A stretch of 7,939 bases of DNA from the NCBI GenBank assembly GCA_947502765.1, contig CANNBA010000023.1, positions 1 through 7,939 of the forward strand. The letters run 5' to 3'. Position 1 is the stretch's first letter. Each line of letters opens with the position of its first letter. Source of the stretch: BACL11 sp945865535 (GTDB lineage Bacteria > Bacteroidota > Bacteroidia > Flavobacteriales > BACL11). Made by a program: the position numbers and the translations under genes. The notes under the pieces are model-generated. The model saw nothing but the letters and a program-made list of their open reading frames with translations. It made no database searches and had not been told where the DNA came from. This document shows positions 1 to 6,658 of this stretch, piece by piece.

Positions 1-1159
1 GAATAATTACTGCTAACAGAAGAAATGGTGTGTATGAAGAAGTACTAATCAAGCCTGAATCATAATGTTTGTAAGGAACATCAAAATAGTAGATGTTTAC
101 ATTAGTAGCTAAAACAAATAAATAGCCAATTAGTGATAGATTTAATGCAGATATAAGAAATGTATTTTTGAAGGTGATTTCTGTGTTTTTGCCTTTAATT
201 GCAGCTAGAATTAATAAAAAGATAAAAAAAGATAATAGGCCGGCTATCGCCACAAGTAAAATTCTCAATACTGGTGTATTAAAAGGGGTTTTGAAACTTC
301 TGAGTCTTTCAAATTCTAAATTTCTCGGAAATAAACTTGGAACGTCAATTGTACGGTCGCCTTTCGCTAATTCTTCAGCCAAGCTGAATTGTACTGCAGT
401 GTCATACGAGTGATAAAAGTATAGGTTAACCGATTTATCCTTTGTATCCCAAATAGAAGTCAGTAGCGTTCCATCTCCATTTCTACTTCTACACACATGC
501 ATGGTATCTGACATGGCGGTACAATATTCTAATGAAGATTTTACATTATGAGTCTTTAAAAAATCTTCCCCGTTCCTGTATCTCTCCATTTTTCTAGCTT
601 GCTCATTGTCTGTTATCGAGGGACAAAAATTGGCTAGCACATAATTTGGATCATTGCCATTTATGAGTTGATAAGGTTCGATAATTAAATATTCTCCCAA
701 GCTGTCAATATAGATGAATATATCTTCAATAAAGATGCTATGGTCGTATTGTTTAATATATTTCTTGACTTCTTTAACAGTTGCACATTTGTGTAGGATG
801 TCTGTTAAGTAATCAACTTCATTTCCAATTTTAAGTCTATTGGGAAATGGATTTTCTTTTTTGGGATAATACGCTACCAAACGAGAGAATGCAAGTCCTT
901 TTTCATTCATTCCTGATTGAGGGGCAGTTCTATTTCCTCCTACCTGTCTTGCTCCAGTAAAGCTAGCTCCAAATTCGTTTGGTTTCTTAGCATTCTCAAA
1001 CCATATTTTAGGAGTAGAAAACCAAGTGTCATGATTGCAACCAACCATAGTTTTGCCATCAAAGGTAATTTTGTACATACTGCATGCCTTAATCTTATTC
1101 TCAAATAAGGTTATTAGAAAAAAGGCGAATAAAATTAGATGAGCTTTTTTAATTTTCAT
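1..1159 (-). CDS. Exported Cys Ntn-hydrolase (C45/C59-like acylase) with membrane C-terminal tail, 3' end missing
   Basis: This frame is open from the ATG at 1159 to the left window edge (386 codons, no stop seen). An in-frame TAA lies 18 bases upstream of the ATG, so this is the first possible ATG. Residues 6-19 are hydrophobic (HLILFAFFLITLF) and end in IKA|C26, so signal-peptide cleavage would expose Cys26 as the N-terminal nucleophile, as in secreted bile-salt hydrolases and penicillin V acylases. GCNHD at 40-44 sits where bile-salt hydrolases have GRNxD, with Asp44 conserved and the Arg replaced by Cys. VLANF (174-178) fits the oxyanion Asn. A C45-like stretch (TLLTSIWDTKDKSVNLYF, 231-248) and EELAKGD (262-268) follow. 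After about residue 295 come hydrophobic segments at about 297-320, 331-352 and 377 onward. Family role: hydrolysis or transfer of an amide-linked acyl group; the substrate is unknown. The 109-bp gap to the upstream kinase gene shows no clear terminator or promoter. Family confidence is good, exact subfamily less so. Confidence 0.8.
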   Translation of the reverse strand, partial: MKIKKAHLILFAFFLITLFENKIKACSMYKITFDGKTMVGCNHDTWFSTPKIWFENAKKPNEFGASFTGARQVGGNRTAPQSGMNEKGLAFSRLVAYYPKKENPFPNRLKIGNEVDYLTDILHKCATVKEVKKYIKQYDHSIFIEDIFIYIDSLGEYLIIEPYQLINGNDPNYVLANFCPSITDNEQARKMERYRNGEDFLKTHNVKSSLEYCTAMSDTMHVCRSRNGDGTLLTSIWDTKDKSVNLYFYHSYDTAVQFSLAEELAKGDRTIDVPSLFPRNLEFERLRSFKTPFNTPVLRILLVAIAGLLSFFIFLLILAAIKGKNTEITFKNTFLISALNLSLIGYLFVLATNVNIYYFDVPYKHYDSGLISTSSYTPFLLLAVII

Positions 1160-1268
1160 TCTCTTCAAATGGTTTTACGTTTCCATTAATTGCATACAAC
1201 AGTTGGTTATGTGCAATAATACAAAAAACAAAGTGGACTATTATTTTACATTTATGATGATGGAACAG

Positions 1269-1898
1269 TTATAGTACTTTATGATGCATCCCTTTTTCAT
1301 AAGAAAGGATTACGGCATCTTTTATAGATTGATACACATTTTTATCTGAAAAAAAATCAACTTTTGTAATGTCTAACACAAGTACCGGAAAATCATCTTG
1401 CTTTCTTAAATAATCAAGGTATTTATCTTGAATATTTTGTAGATATAAATTAGAAATATTTTGTTCAAAATCTCTTCCTCTTTTCTTAATATTTTGTTGC
1501 AGCCTTACAATATCAGCATATAAATAAATCAATAAATCAGGTTTTGATAAAGAGGAAAACATGATATCAAATAATCTATTAAAAAGTTGCAGCTCATCAT
1601 ATTGGAGATTATTTTGGGCAAATAATTTTGATTTCATAAAAAAGTAATCCGATATCATCTGAGGCTGAAACAAATCCTGTTCCTTTAAATTTTTAAGTTG
1701 ATGATACCGCTCTGCCATAAAAAAAAGCTCTAACGGAAAGGCATGCTTATCTGGCGCTTCATAAAATTTTGGCAGAAAAGGGTTGTCAGAAAATGCTTCA
1801 AGTATCAATCTCACATCATAATCAGAGGAAAGCATAGTTGCTAAAGTAGTTTTTCCACTTCCAATATTTCCTTCAATGGCAATATGTTTATACTGCAT
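1269..1898 (-). CDS. Deoxynucleoside kinase (dCK/dGK family), variant with atypical DRS motif
   Basis: The 209-residue protein is the normal length for bacterial deoxyadenosine/deoxyguanosine-type kinases, which move the gamma-phosphate of a nucleoside triphosphate to the 5'-OH of a salvaged deoxynucleoside in the cytoplasm. Visible motifs are the P-loop GNIGSGKT (10-17), the acidic LEAFSDNP region with Glu34 as candidate general base (33-40), FFMAERYHQL (59-68), PDLLIYL (120-126) and the basic lid KKRGRDFE (138-145). The usual [DE]-R-[ST] motif reads D84-Y85-F86, so the arginine is missing. The second kinase of this window keeps D-R-T at that place. The ATG at 1898 lies inside the end of folK (11-bp overlap), pointing to one transcript and coupled translation. 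Substrate choice cannot be read from the sequence. The family is certain, activity slightly less so because of the altered motif. Confidence 0.9.
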   Translation of the reverse strand: MQYKHIAIEGNIGSGKTTLATMLSSDYDVRLILEAFSDNPFLPKFYEAPDKHAFPLELFFMAERYHQLKNLKEQDLFQPQMISDYFFMKSKLFAQNNLQYDELQLFNRLFDIMFSSLSKPDLLIYLYADIVRLQQNIKKRGRDFEQNISNLYLQNIQDKYLDYLRKQDDFPVLVLDITKVDFFSDKNVYQSIKDAVILSYEKGMHHKVL

Positions 1899-2373
1899 AT
1901 TCCACTACTTTTTCCGTATCTTTTGATTGGTTAAATAACTGGGAAACGGTTTTGTTGTATTTTGGATGGATAAAATCTGGAGCAATTTCATTTAAAGGTG
2001 CCAACACAAAGTTTCTTTCGTGCATATGCATGTGAGGAATGCACAAATCAGCAGTTTCAATAATCTCATTATTAAAGAAAATAATATCAATATCTATTAA
2101 TCTTTCTCCCCACTTTTCAATCCGAACTCTACCTAAATCAAGCTCAATTTTAAGTATAGCGGCTAAAGTCTCTTCAGCTGAGAGCAAAGTTTTTACTTCT
2201 ATTAGCTGATTTAAATAATGTTCTTGGCCATCAACTCTCCATGGGTTGCTTTCATAAATTTGCGAGCGAACATTTACTTTGCCAACATGCTCTGAAATTT
2301 CTTGAACTGCAGCAGAAATAAGCTGTTCTCTTTCTCCTAGATTACTGCCTAATTGCAAGTATACTGTATTCAT
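1888..2373 (-). CDS. folK: 6-Hydroxymethyl-7,8-dihydropterin pyrophosphokinase (HPPK)
   Basis: HPPK transfers pyrophosphate from ATP to 6-hydroxymethyl-7,8-dihydropterin, the step before dihydropteroate synthase in folate synthesis. At 161 residues it is the normal length for a stand-alone cytosolic HPPK. Signature parts are LQLGSNLGER at the N-terminus (6-15), SNPW (42-45) in the substrate-binding loop region, and RVRIEKWGERLIDIDIIFF (82-100), in which Asp94 and Asp96 match the two magnesium-binding aspartates and Arg82, Arg84 and Trp88 fit the family signature. The end of the family pattern is IPHMHMHERNFVLAPL (112-127). The ATG at 2373 follows a Bacteroidota-type -7 box by about 15 bases. 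The 3' end overlaps the start of the deoxynucleoside kinase gene, so the two probably form an operon. The gene is divergent from sppA with only 83 bp between start codons. Confidence 0.96.
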   Translation of the reverse strand: MNTVYLQLGSNLGEREQLISAAVQEISEHVGKVNVRSQIYESNPWRVDGQEHYLNQLIEVKTLLSAEETLAAILKIELDLGRVRIEKWGERLIDIDIIFFNNEIIETADLCIPHMHMHERNFVLAPLNEIAPDFIHPKYNKTVSQLFNQSKDTEKVVEYAV

Positions 2374-2388
2374 GTTTTAAAAATTACT

Positions 2389-2396
2389 CAAATATA
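2389..2396 (-). promoter_or_regulatory. Putative Bacteroidota -7 promoter box for folK
   Basis: On the minus strand this reads TATATTTG, an exact match to the Bacteroidota sigma-A -7 consensus TAnnTTTG. It ends 15 bases before the folK ATG, giving a leader of roughly 10 bases, which is common in this phylum. No good TTTG is seen at the usual 19-23 base spacing upstream, so only half of the promoter is supported. It would drive folK and the overlapping kinase gene. Confidence 0.5.
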
Positions 2397-2404
2397 AAAG
2401 AAAG

Positions 2405-2432
2405 ATACAATACAGCTGTTTAAAAATTGTAT
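2405..2432. repeat. Inverted repeat in the folK/sppA divergent intergenic region
   Basis: ATACAAT (2405-2411) and ATTGTAT (2426-2432) are perfect 7-bp inverted arms separated by 14 bases that contain a second palindrome, ACAGCTGT (2412-2419). The element lies between the candidate folK -7 box and the sppA start, where an operator or an overlapping promoter would be expected. In an AT-rich intergenic region a 7-bp dyad can arise by chance, so a regulatory role is only a guess. Confidence 0.3.
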
Positions 2433-2456
2433 TTTTATCAACTCAAAAAATACACT

Positions 2457-4214
2457 ATGAAAGCATTTTTCAAAAACATTTTATCTACTATAATAGGTAT
2501 TGTAGTATCAGTAATTGTTCTTATGGTATTATTTGTTGGAATTATTGCAGTTGCATTAAATAGTTCTGACCAAGAAGTAACGGTAAAAGAAAATAGTATC
2601 CTAAAAATTGATTTAACAAAAACAGCAGTTGTTGAGCGAACATCAGAAAATCCATTTGATGGACTTAATCTATTTGGAGAATTAGGACAAGCTATTGAGC
2701 TAAAACAGGTATTAGATAATATTGAAAAGGCAAAAACAGATGACAACATAAAAGCAATTTATATCAACACTTCTTTTGTAAATGCAGGATTATCACAAAT
2801 TGAAGAAATTAGAAATAAACTATTAGAATTCAAAAAAACGGGGAAGCCAATTATTGCTTATTCGGAAATGTATTCCCAATCGGCATATTATTTAGCTTCA
2901 GTAGCAAATAAGATTTATCTTAACCCAGAAGGAATTGTTGAAATTAAAGGACTTTCTGCTCAAGTAATGTTTTATAAAGATCTACTAGAAAAGTTAGATA
3001 TTGAGATGCAAATTATTAGACATGGTAAATTTAAAAGTGCTGTTGAGCCATTTATCTTAGACAAAATGAGTGCGGATAATAGAGAGCAAATGACCCTTTT
3101 TCTAAGTTCGCTTGCAGATAATATTATGGATAGTATCGCCAGCCAAAGAGGATTTTCACTATCTGAAATACAGCAACATGCGAACAACCTAAGTTTAGAA
3201 AACGCGAAAAGCTGCCTTGACTTAAATTATGTAGATTCCCTACTTTATCAAGATCAAGTGGAAGCTAGCCTACTTGCAATATCAGGTGGCAAAGAATTAA
3301 ACTTAATTGCCCTTGAAAAATATACTGATGTAGAAATGGGAAAAGAAGATATAAGTAGAAATAAAATTGCAATTATTTACGCAACTGGAACAATTAATTC
3401 AGGCGAAGGAGACGAAACTAGTATAGGCTCTGAAACTACTGCTCAAGCTATAAAACAAGCAAGGGAAGATAAAAATGTAAAAGCCATTGTTTTTAGAATT
3501 AACTCTGGAGGTGGAAGTGCTTTAGCCTCAGACGTAATTTGGAGAGAAACTATATTAACAAAGAAAGCGAAAAAACCATTTGTAGTATCTATGGGAGATT
3601 ATGCCGCTAGTGGGGGATATTACATAGCTTGTGCTGCTGATAGCATTGTAGCAAATCCAACTACGCTTACAGGTTCCATAGGTGTGTTTGGTATAGTGCC
3701 AAATCTTCAAAAATTTTTCAAAAATAAATTAGGAATTACTATTGATACAGTAAATACAAATAGGTCAGCCGATATGGGAGTAAATAGACCACTTACTGAC
3801 TTTGAAAGGGCAAAGATTCAAAAAGGGGTTGAAGATGTTTACACTACATTTACAACTCGTGTATCTGAGGGGAGAAATATGAACATAATAGCTGTGGATG
3901 AGATTGGCCAAGGCAGAGTTTGGACAGGTTATGATGCAAAAACAATTGGCCTAATTGATACTTATGGAGGTATTGAAAAAGCAATTGAAATTGCGGCATT
4001 ACTGGCTAAAGTTGAAGATTATAGAATTATTTCTCTTCCAAAGAAGAAAGATCCTTTTGCTGAATTAATGCTAGAATTATCATGGGAAACTAGTATCTCT
4101 GATATAGTAATGCAAAAATTAGGATTTAGAGCTGAGCTTATCGATCCAATTGAGAATTTACTAAAAGGAGATCGAATTCAAGCAAGAATTCCTTTTATTA
4201 TGGAATTAAAATAA
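2457..4214 (+). CDS. sppA: Signal peptide peptidase SppA, long (67K-type) two-domain serine protease
   Basis: SppA is a membrane-bound Ser/Lys protease that degrades remnant signal peptides after secretion. I chose the ATG at 2457 (MKAFFKN, 585 residues), which gives a short basic N-terminus directly before one long membrane span (about residues 8-34). An in-frame TTG 30 bases upstream would add ten residues and looks less natural. The protein then has two related crotonase-like domains, as in E. coli SppA. The first contains HGKFKSAVEPF with the candidate general-base Lys193. The second contains NSGGGSALASD (349-359) and DYAASGGYYIACAADSI (381-397) with the candidate nucleophile Ser385, then LTGSIGVFG (404-412). 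Both catalytic residues are present and the length is normal, so it should be active. It stands alone on its strand, divergent from folK, and its stop codon overlaps the convergent DUF2797 gene. Confidence 0.96.
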   Translation: MKAFFKNILSTIIGIVVSVIVLMVLFVGIIAVALNSSDQEVTVKENSILKIDLTKTAVVERTSENPFDGLNLFGELGQAIELKQVLDNIEKAKTDDNIKAIYINTSFVNAGLSQIEEIRNKLLEFKKTGKPIIAYSEMYSQSAYYLASVANKIYLNPEGIVEIKGLSAQVMFYKDLLEKLDIEMQIIRHGKFKSAVEPFILDKMSADNREQMTLFLSSLADNIMDSIASQRGFSLSEIQQHANNLSLENAKSCLDLNYVDSLLYQDQVEASLLAISGGKELNLIALEKYTDVEMGKEDISRNKIAIIYATGTINSGEGDETSIGSETTAQAIKQAREDKNVKAIVFRINSGGGSALASDVIWRETILTKKAKKPFVVSMGDYAASGGYYIACAADSIVANPTTLTGSIGVFGIVPNLQKFFKNKLGITIDTVNTNRSADMGVNRPLTDFERAKIQKGVEDVYTTFTTRVSEGRNMNIIAVDEIGQGRVWTGYDAKTIGLIDTYGGIEKAIEIAALLAKVEDYRIISLPKKKDPFAELMLELSWETSISDIVMQKLGFRAELIDPIENLLKGDRIQARIPFIMELK

Positions 4215-5027
4215 AGTTCCTTGAGCCACTTCTTGGACAGAAAATTCTGAAATAAAACCTTCATGAGAACGGATATTAAATACCCGATCTTCATCCAATA
4301 ATAGATACTGTCCTTTAATTCCTAGAAGCGTTCCTTCTAAAGTAGGAGTGCGATCCAACTTAACGCTCTTTATTTTGTTTGGATATTTAGTTACCGGATA
4401 TTTTATTTCAGTTACGGTATTATCTGGCAAAATATATTGTTTCAACTCTTCTGGAACATGTACTGAAAGCTCTTCTTTAATTTTGACTAAATCTACAGAT
4501 TCAGGAGTGCCTGCAAGCATCCTTCTCCAATTAGTTACATCAGCGACAAAACGTTTTAAAGATACTTCAATATCTCCTGAGAATCTTCTATTAGGCACCT
4601 CTGCTAACAAGATAGCTTGACTTGCCCCTTGATCCATCCATCTAATCACTCCCTGGGATCCTCTTGTAATTCCTACTTTTATACCTGATGAATTTGCCAA
4701 ATAAACATAATGTGGAGTGATTTGAAAATTTTTTTCCCACTCTAAATCTCTTTCTTCAATTCCTAAATGAGCCGTACAAAGCTCTGGCTTAAAAATGGAT
4801 TGAGAAGCCTGTGGAGACTCCCAATAACATTTGTAACAATAGCCTGAATCTCTATAGAACGCATCCATCTTTTTACCACAACAACATATTACCACTCCAC
4901 TCCAATTTATTTTAAGTTGTTTACCGATATAGCTATTCATGTTATGAATTTCTCCATGTATATCAAGCGTGTAATGCACGACATCTTGCAATTCAGTATC
5001 CATTTTTTTAAGCGTATCTCTCTGCAT
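4206..5027 (-). CDS. DUF2797 family protein: Cys-rich zinc-ribbon-like N-terminus plus GIY-YIG-like core
   Basis: This matches, from memory, the DUF2797 family, which has no established function. I place the start at the ATG at 5027 (273 residues). The open frame reaches a TTG at 5072, but MQRDTLKKMDTEL resembles the usual family N-terminus. Cysteines 48-50, 64 and 67 (pattern CCCGKK...GYCYKC) and PELCTAHLG (Cys84, His87) look like a zinc site. HYVYLANSSGIKVGITR (106-122) with RWMDQGASQA (129-138) and a downstream Glu154 is the family core. Its Y-V-Y ... K-V-G-I-T-R pattern resembles T5orf172/GIY-YIG nuclease folds, which is my inference rather than a known activity. No signal peptide or membrane segment is seen, so it is probably cytosolic. 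It converges on sppA with a 9-bp overlap and is divergent from the GH3 gene; a DUF2797/GH3 pairing recurs in flavobacteria as far as I recall. Confidence 0.85.
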   Translation of the reverse strand: MQRDTLKKMDTELQDVVHYTLDIHGEIHNMNSYIGKQLKINWSGVVICCCGKKMDAFYRDSGYCYKCYWESPQASQSIFKPELCTAHLGIEERDLEWEKNFQITPHYVYLANSSGIKVGITRGSQGVIRWMDQGASQAILLAEVPNRRFSGDIEVSLKRFVADVTNWRRMLAGTPESVDLVKIKEELSVHVPEELKQYILPDNTVTEIKYPVTKYPNKIKSVKLDRTPTLEGTLLGIKGQYLLLDEDRVFNIRSHEGFISEFSVQEVAQGTLF

Positions 5028-5050
5028 ATTTTTTTGTACTTTTAAGACCT

Positions 5051-5084
5051 TAAATTTACAACATTGAATCAATTTTCAATCAAA
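5051..5084 (-). promoter_or_regulatory. Possible promoter for the DUF2797 gene
   Basis: On the minus strand TTTG (5084-5081) is followed after 22 bases by TAAATTTA (5058-5051), one mismatch from the Bacteroidota TTTG / TAnnTTTG promoter. The box lies about 23 bases before the chosen ATG at 5027, giving a sensible leader. If right, transcription starts downstream of the TTG at 5072, so that upstream start would not be on the mRNA. The -7 box is itself palindromic, so its strand is uncertain, and in AT-rich DNA such matches are frequent. Confidence 0.3.
5063..5083. repeat. Short dyad and direct repeat between the DUF2797 and GH3 starts
   Basis: ATTGAA (5063-5068) and TTCAAT (5075-5080) form a 6-bp inverted repeat. 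AATCAA occurs twice (5067-5072 and 5078-5083) at an 11-base step, about one helical turn. The element lies in the divergent start region and also inside the first codons of the proposed GH3 frame. It could be an operator, or simply AT-rich coincidence. Confidence 0.2.
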
Positions 5085-6614
5085 AGTTCTATACTTTCTT
5101 TAATGATGCAAAAACGGATTAAAAATATCAATAAATGTATTGAAAATCCTATTAACTGTCAAACAGATGTTTTTAACTATCTCATCAAAAAAGGGCTAAG
5201 CACTAAATTTGGAAAAGAACATTATTTTAATAAAATAACAGATTACTCTTCATTTAAAAATCAAATACCTATAAGATCCTATGAAGAGCTAGAGCCTTAT
5301 ATTGCAAAAGCACGAAAAGGAGAAAAAGATGTTCTTTGGCCTGGGGAAGTAAAATGGTTTGCAAAATCATCAGGCACAACTAATAGTAAAAGCAAATTTA
5401 TACCTATTACCAAAGAATCTTTATATGATTGTCATTTTAAAGCAGGAAAAGACATGCTTTCATTGTATGAAAATAATTTCCCAAAAACCAATATCTACAA
5501 TGGCAAAGGGCTAATGCTTGGTGGTGCTCTTGCAAAATCAGAAGATGGAGAATTTAAAGATGGTGATTTATCCGCAATACTTTTAGATGAGTTTCCTTTT
5601 TGGGTGAATTATCATAGAGTGCCGGATATTGAAACGGCACTCATGAAAGAATGGGATGAAAAATTGGATAAAATTGCAAAACAATCAGTAAACGAAAATA
5701 TTACTAACTTAACTGGAGTTCCTTCCTGGATGTTAATTCTATTAAAAAGAATTTTACAATTAAGTGGTAAAAATAACATTGCAGAGGTTTGGCCTAACTT
5801 GGAACTATACATGCATGGAGGAGTAAATTTTGAGCCTTACAAAAAACAATTTGAAGAACTCATTCCAATTAAAAAAATGAATTATCTAGAAGGATACAAT
5901 GCCTCTGAGGGCTTTATAGGAATACAAGATAAAAGCCCAAGTAAAGGAATATTGCTTATGCTTGATTATGGTATTTTCTATGAATTTATCTCTATGGACC
6001 AATATCGCAAAGGAGGAAAAGACGCAATAGATTTATCAGAAGTTGAATTAAATAAGAGTTACGCTTTAGTTATCACTACAAACGGGGGCTTATGGAGGTA
6101 TTTAATAGGTGATGTAATTCAATTTACCAGCATCTTCCCTTTTAGAATAAAAATAGTAGGAAGAACAAAAAGTTGCATTAATACTTTTGGAGAAGAATTA
6201 ATGGTTCATAATACAGATACCGCAATAAGCAAAAGCTGTAAGAAATACAATTGCTCAATAACTGACTATAGCGTAGCACCTATTTTTATTGATGACGAAT
6301 CAGGAGGGCATCAATGGTTTGTTGAATTTGCAAAAAAGCCACTAGAATTGGAACTTTTCATCAAAGAAATAGATCATCAACTCAAGCAACTAAATTCTGA
6401 TTATGAAGCAAAAAGAAGCAATGATCTTATTCTCAAATTTCCTGAGTTAATAGTTATTGAAAATAATGAATTCTACCTTTGGCTTAAAGAAAATAAAAGA
6501 CTTGGTGGCCAAAATAAAATCCCTAGATTGACTGAAAACAGAGACATTGCAGAAAGGATTATATCTATTAAGAGAAGTTTTCAACAAAAACTACTACTAA
6601 TCCCAAATAACTAG
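5064..6614 (+). CDS. GH3-family acyl-adenylating enzyme (bacterial GH3 auxin-responsive-promoter family)
   Basis: GH3 proteins belong to the ANL adenylating superfamily. They activate a carboxylic acid with ATP and, in characterised plant members, join it to an amino acid; the substrate of the Bacteroidota proteins is not known to me. With the TTG start there are 516 residues. Motifs are the nucleotide loop WFAKSSGTTNSKSKFIP (98-114), YNASEGFIG (278-286), NGGLWRYLIGD (340-350) and the hinge-like GRTKSCINTFGEE (366-378). There is no signal peptide, so it is cytosolic. The TTG at 5064 is preferred because residues 2-19 (NQFSIKSSILSLMMQKRI) resemble the family N-terminus, which usually has about 15 residues before the K-R-I. 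The first ATG (5103) would remove 13 of these, and no in-frame ATG lies upstream before a TAA at 5043. A kinase gene follows 44 bp downstream on the same strand and may be co-transcribed. Confidence 0.9.
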   Translation: MNQFSIKSSILSLMMQKRIKNINKCIENPINCQTDVFNYLIKKGLSTKFGKEHYFNKITDYSSFKNQIPIRSYEELEPYIAKARKGEKDVLWPGEVKWFAKSSGTTNSKSKFIPITKESLYDCHFKAGKDMLSLYENNFPKTNIYNGKGLMLGGALAKSEDGEFKDGDLSAILLDEFPFWVNYHRVPDIETALMKEWDEKLDKIAKQSVNENITNLTGVPSWMLILLKRILQLSGKNNIAEVWPNLELYMHGGVNFEPYKKQFEELIPIKKMNYLEGYNASEGFIGIQDKSPSKGILLMLDYGIFYEFISMDQYRKGGKDAIDLSEVELNKSYALVITTNGGLWRYLIGDVIQFTSIFPFRIKIVGRTKSCINTFGEELMVHNTDTAISKSCKKYNCSITDYSVAPIFIDDESGGHQWFVEFAKKPLELELFIKEIDHQLKQLNSDYEAKRSNDLILKFPELIVIENNEFYLWLKENKRLGGQNKIPRLTENRDIAERIISIKRSFQQKLLLIPNN

Positions 6615-6658
6615 AATTAGAAATAATACTTTTTTTATTTTAGTCAAAAATTTATAAC

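Noticed and set aside
168..413. Plus-strand open frame of 81 codons
   Set aside because: It lies opposite the Ntn-hydrolase gene, which has signal peptide and family motifs across this stretch; the plus-strand product resembles nothing and is a shadow. The same holds for the frame at 917-1108.
1215..1245. AATAATA/TATTATT inverted repeat between the Ntn-hydrolase and kinase genes as a terminator
   Set aside because: The stem is 7 bp of A-T pairs only with a 17-base loop, too weak for an intrinsic terminator and expected by chance in this AT-rich gap.
1160..1268. Promoter for the Ntn-hydrolase gene (TATTATTG on the minus strand)
   Set aside because: It has one mismatch to the -7 consensus and no TTTG at the right spacing; not strong enough to list.
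2427..2456. TTG at 2427 as the sppA start
   Set aside because: It would place ten extra residues before the natural basic N-terminus and membrane span; the ATG at 2457 fits SppA better.
2438..3187. Minus-strand open frames of 103 and 71 codons
   Set aside because: Both are antisense to the well-supported SppA coding region, with compositional bias expected of its complement.
4348..4620. Plus-strand open frame of 90 codons
   Set aside because: Antisense shadow of the DUF2797 gene; no recognisable motifs. The minus-strand frame at 5612-5812 inside GH3 is rejected for the same reason.
5028..5072. TTG at 5072 as the DUF2797 start
   Set aside because: The extra 15 residues do not fit the family N-terminus and would lie upstream of the best promoter candidate; the ATG at 5027 is preferred.
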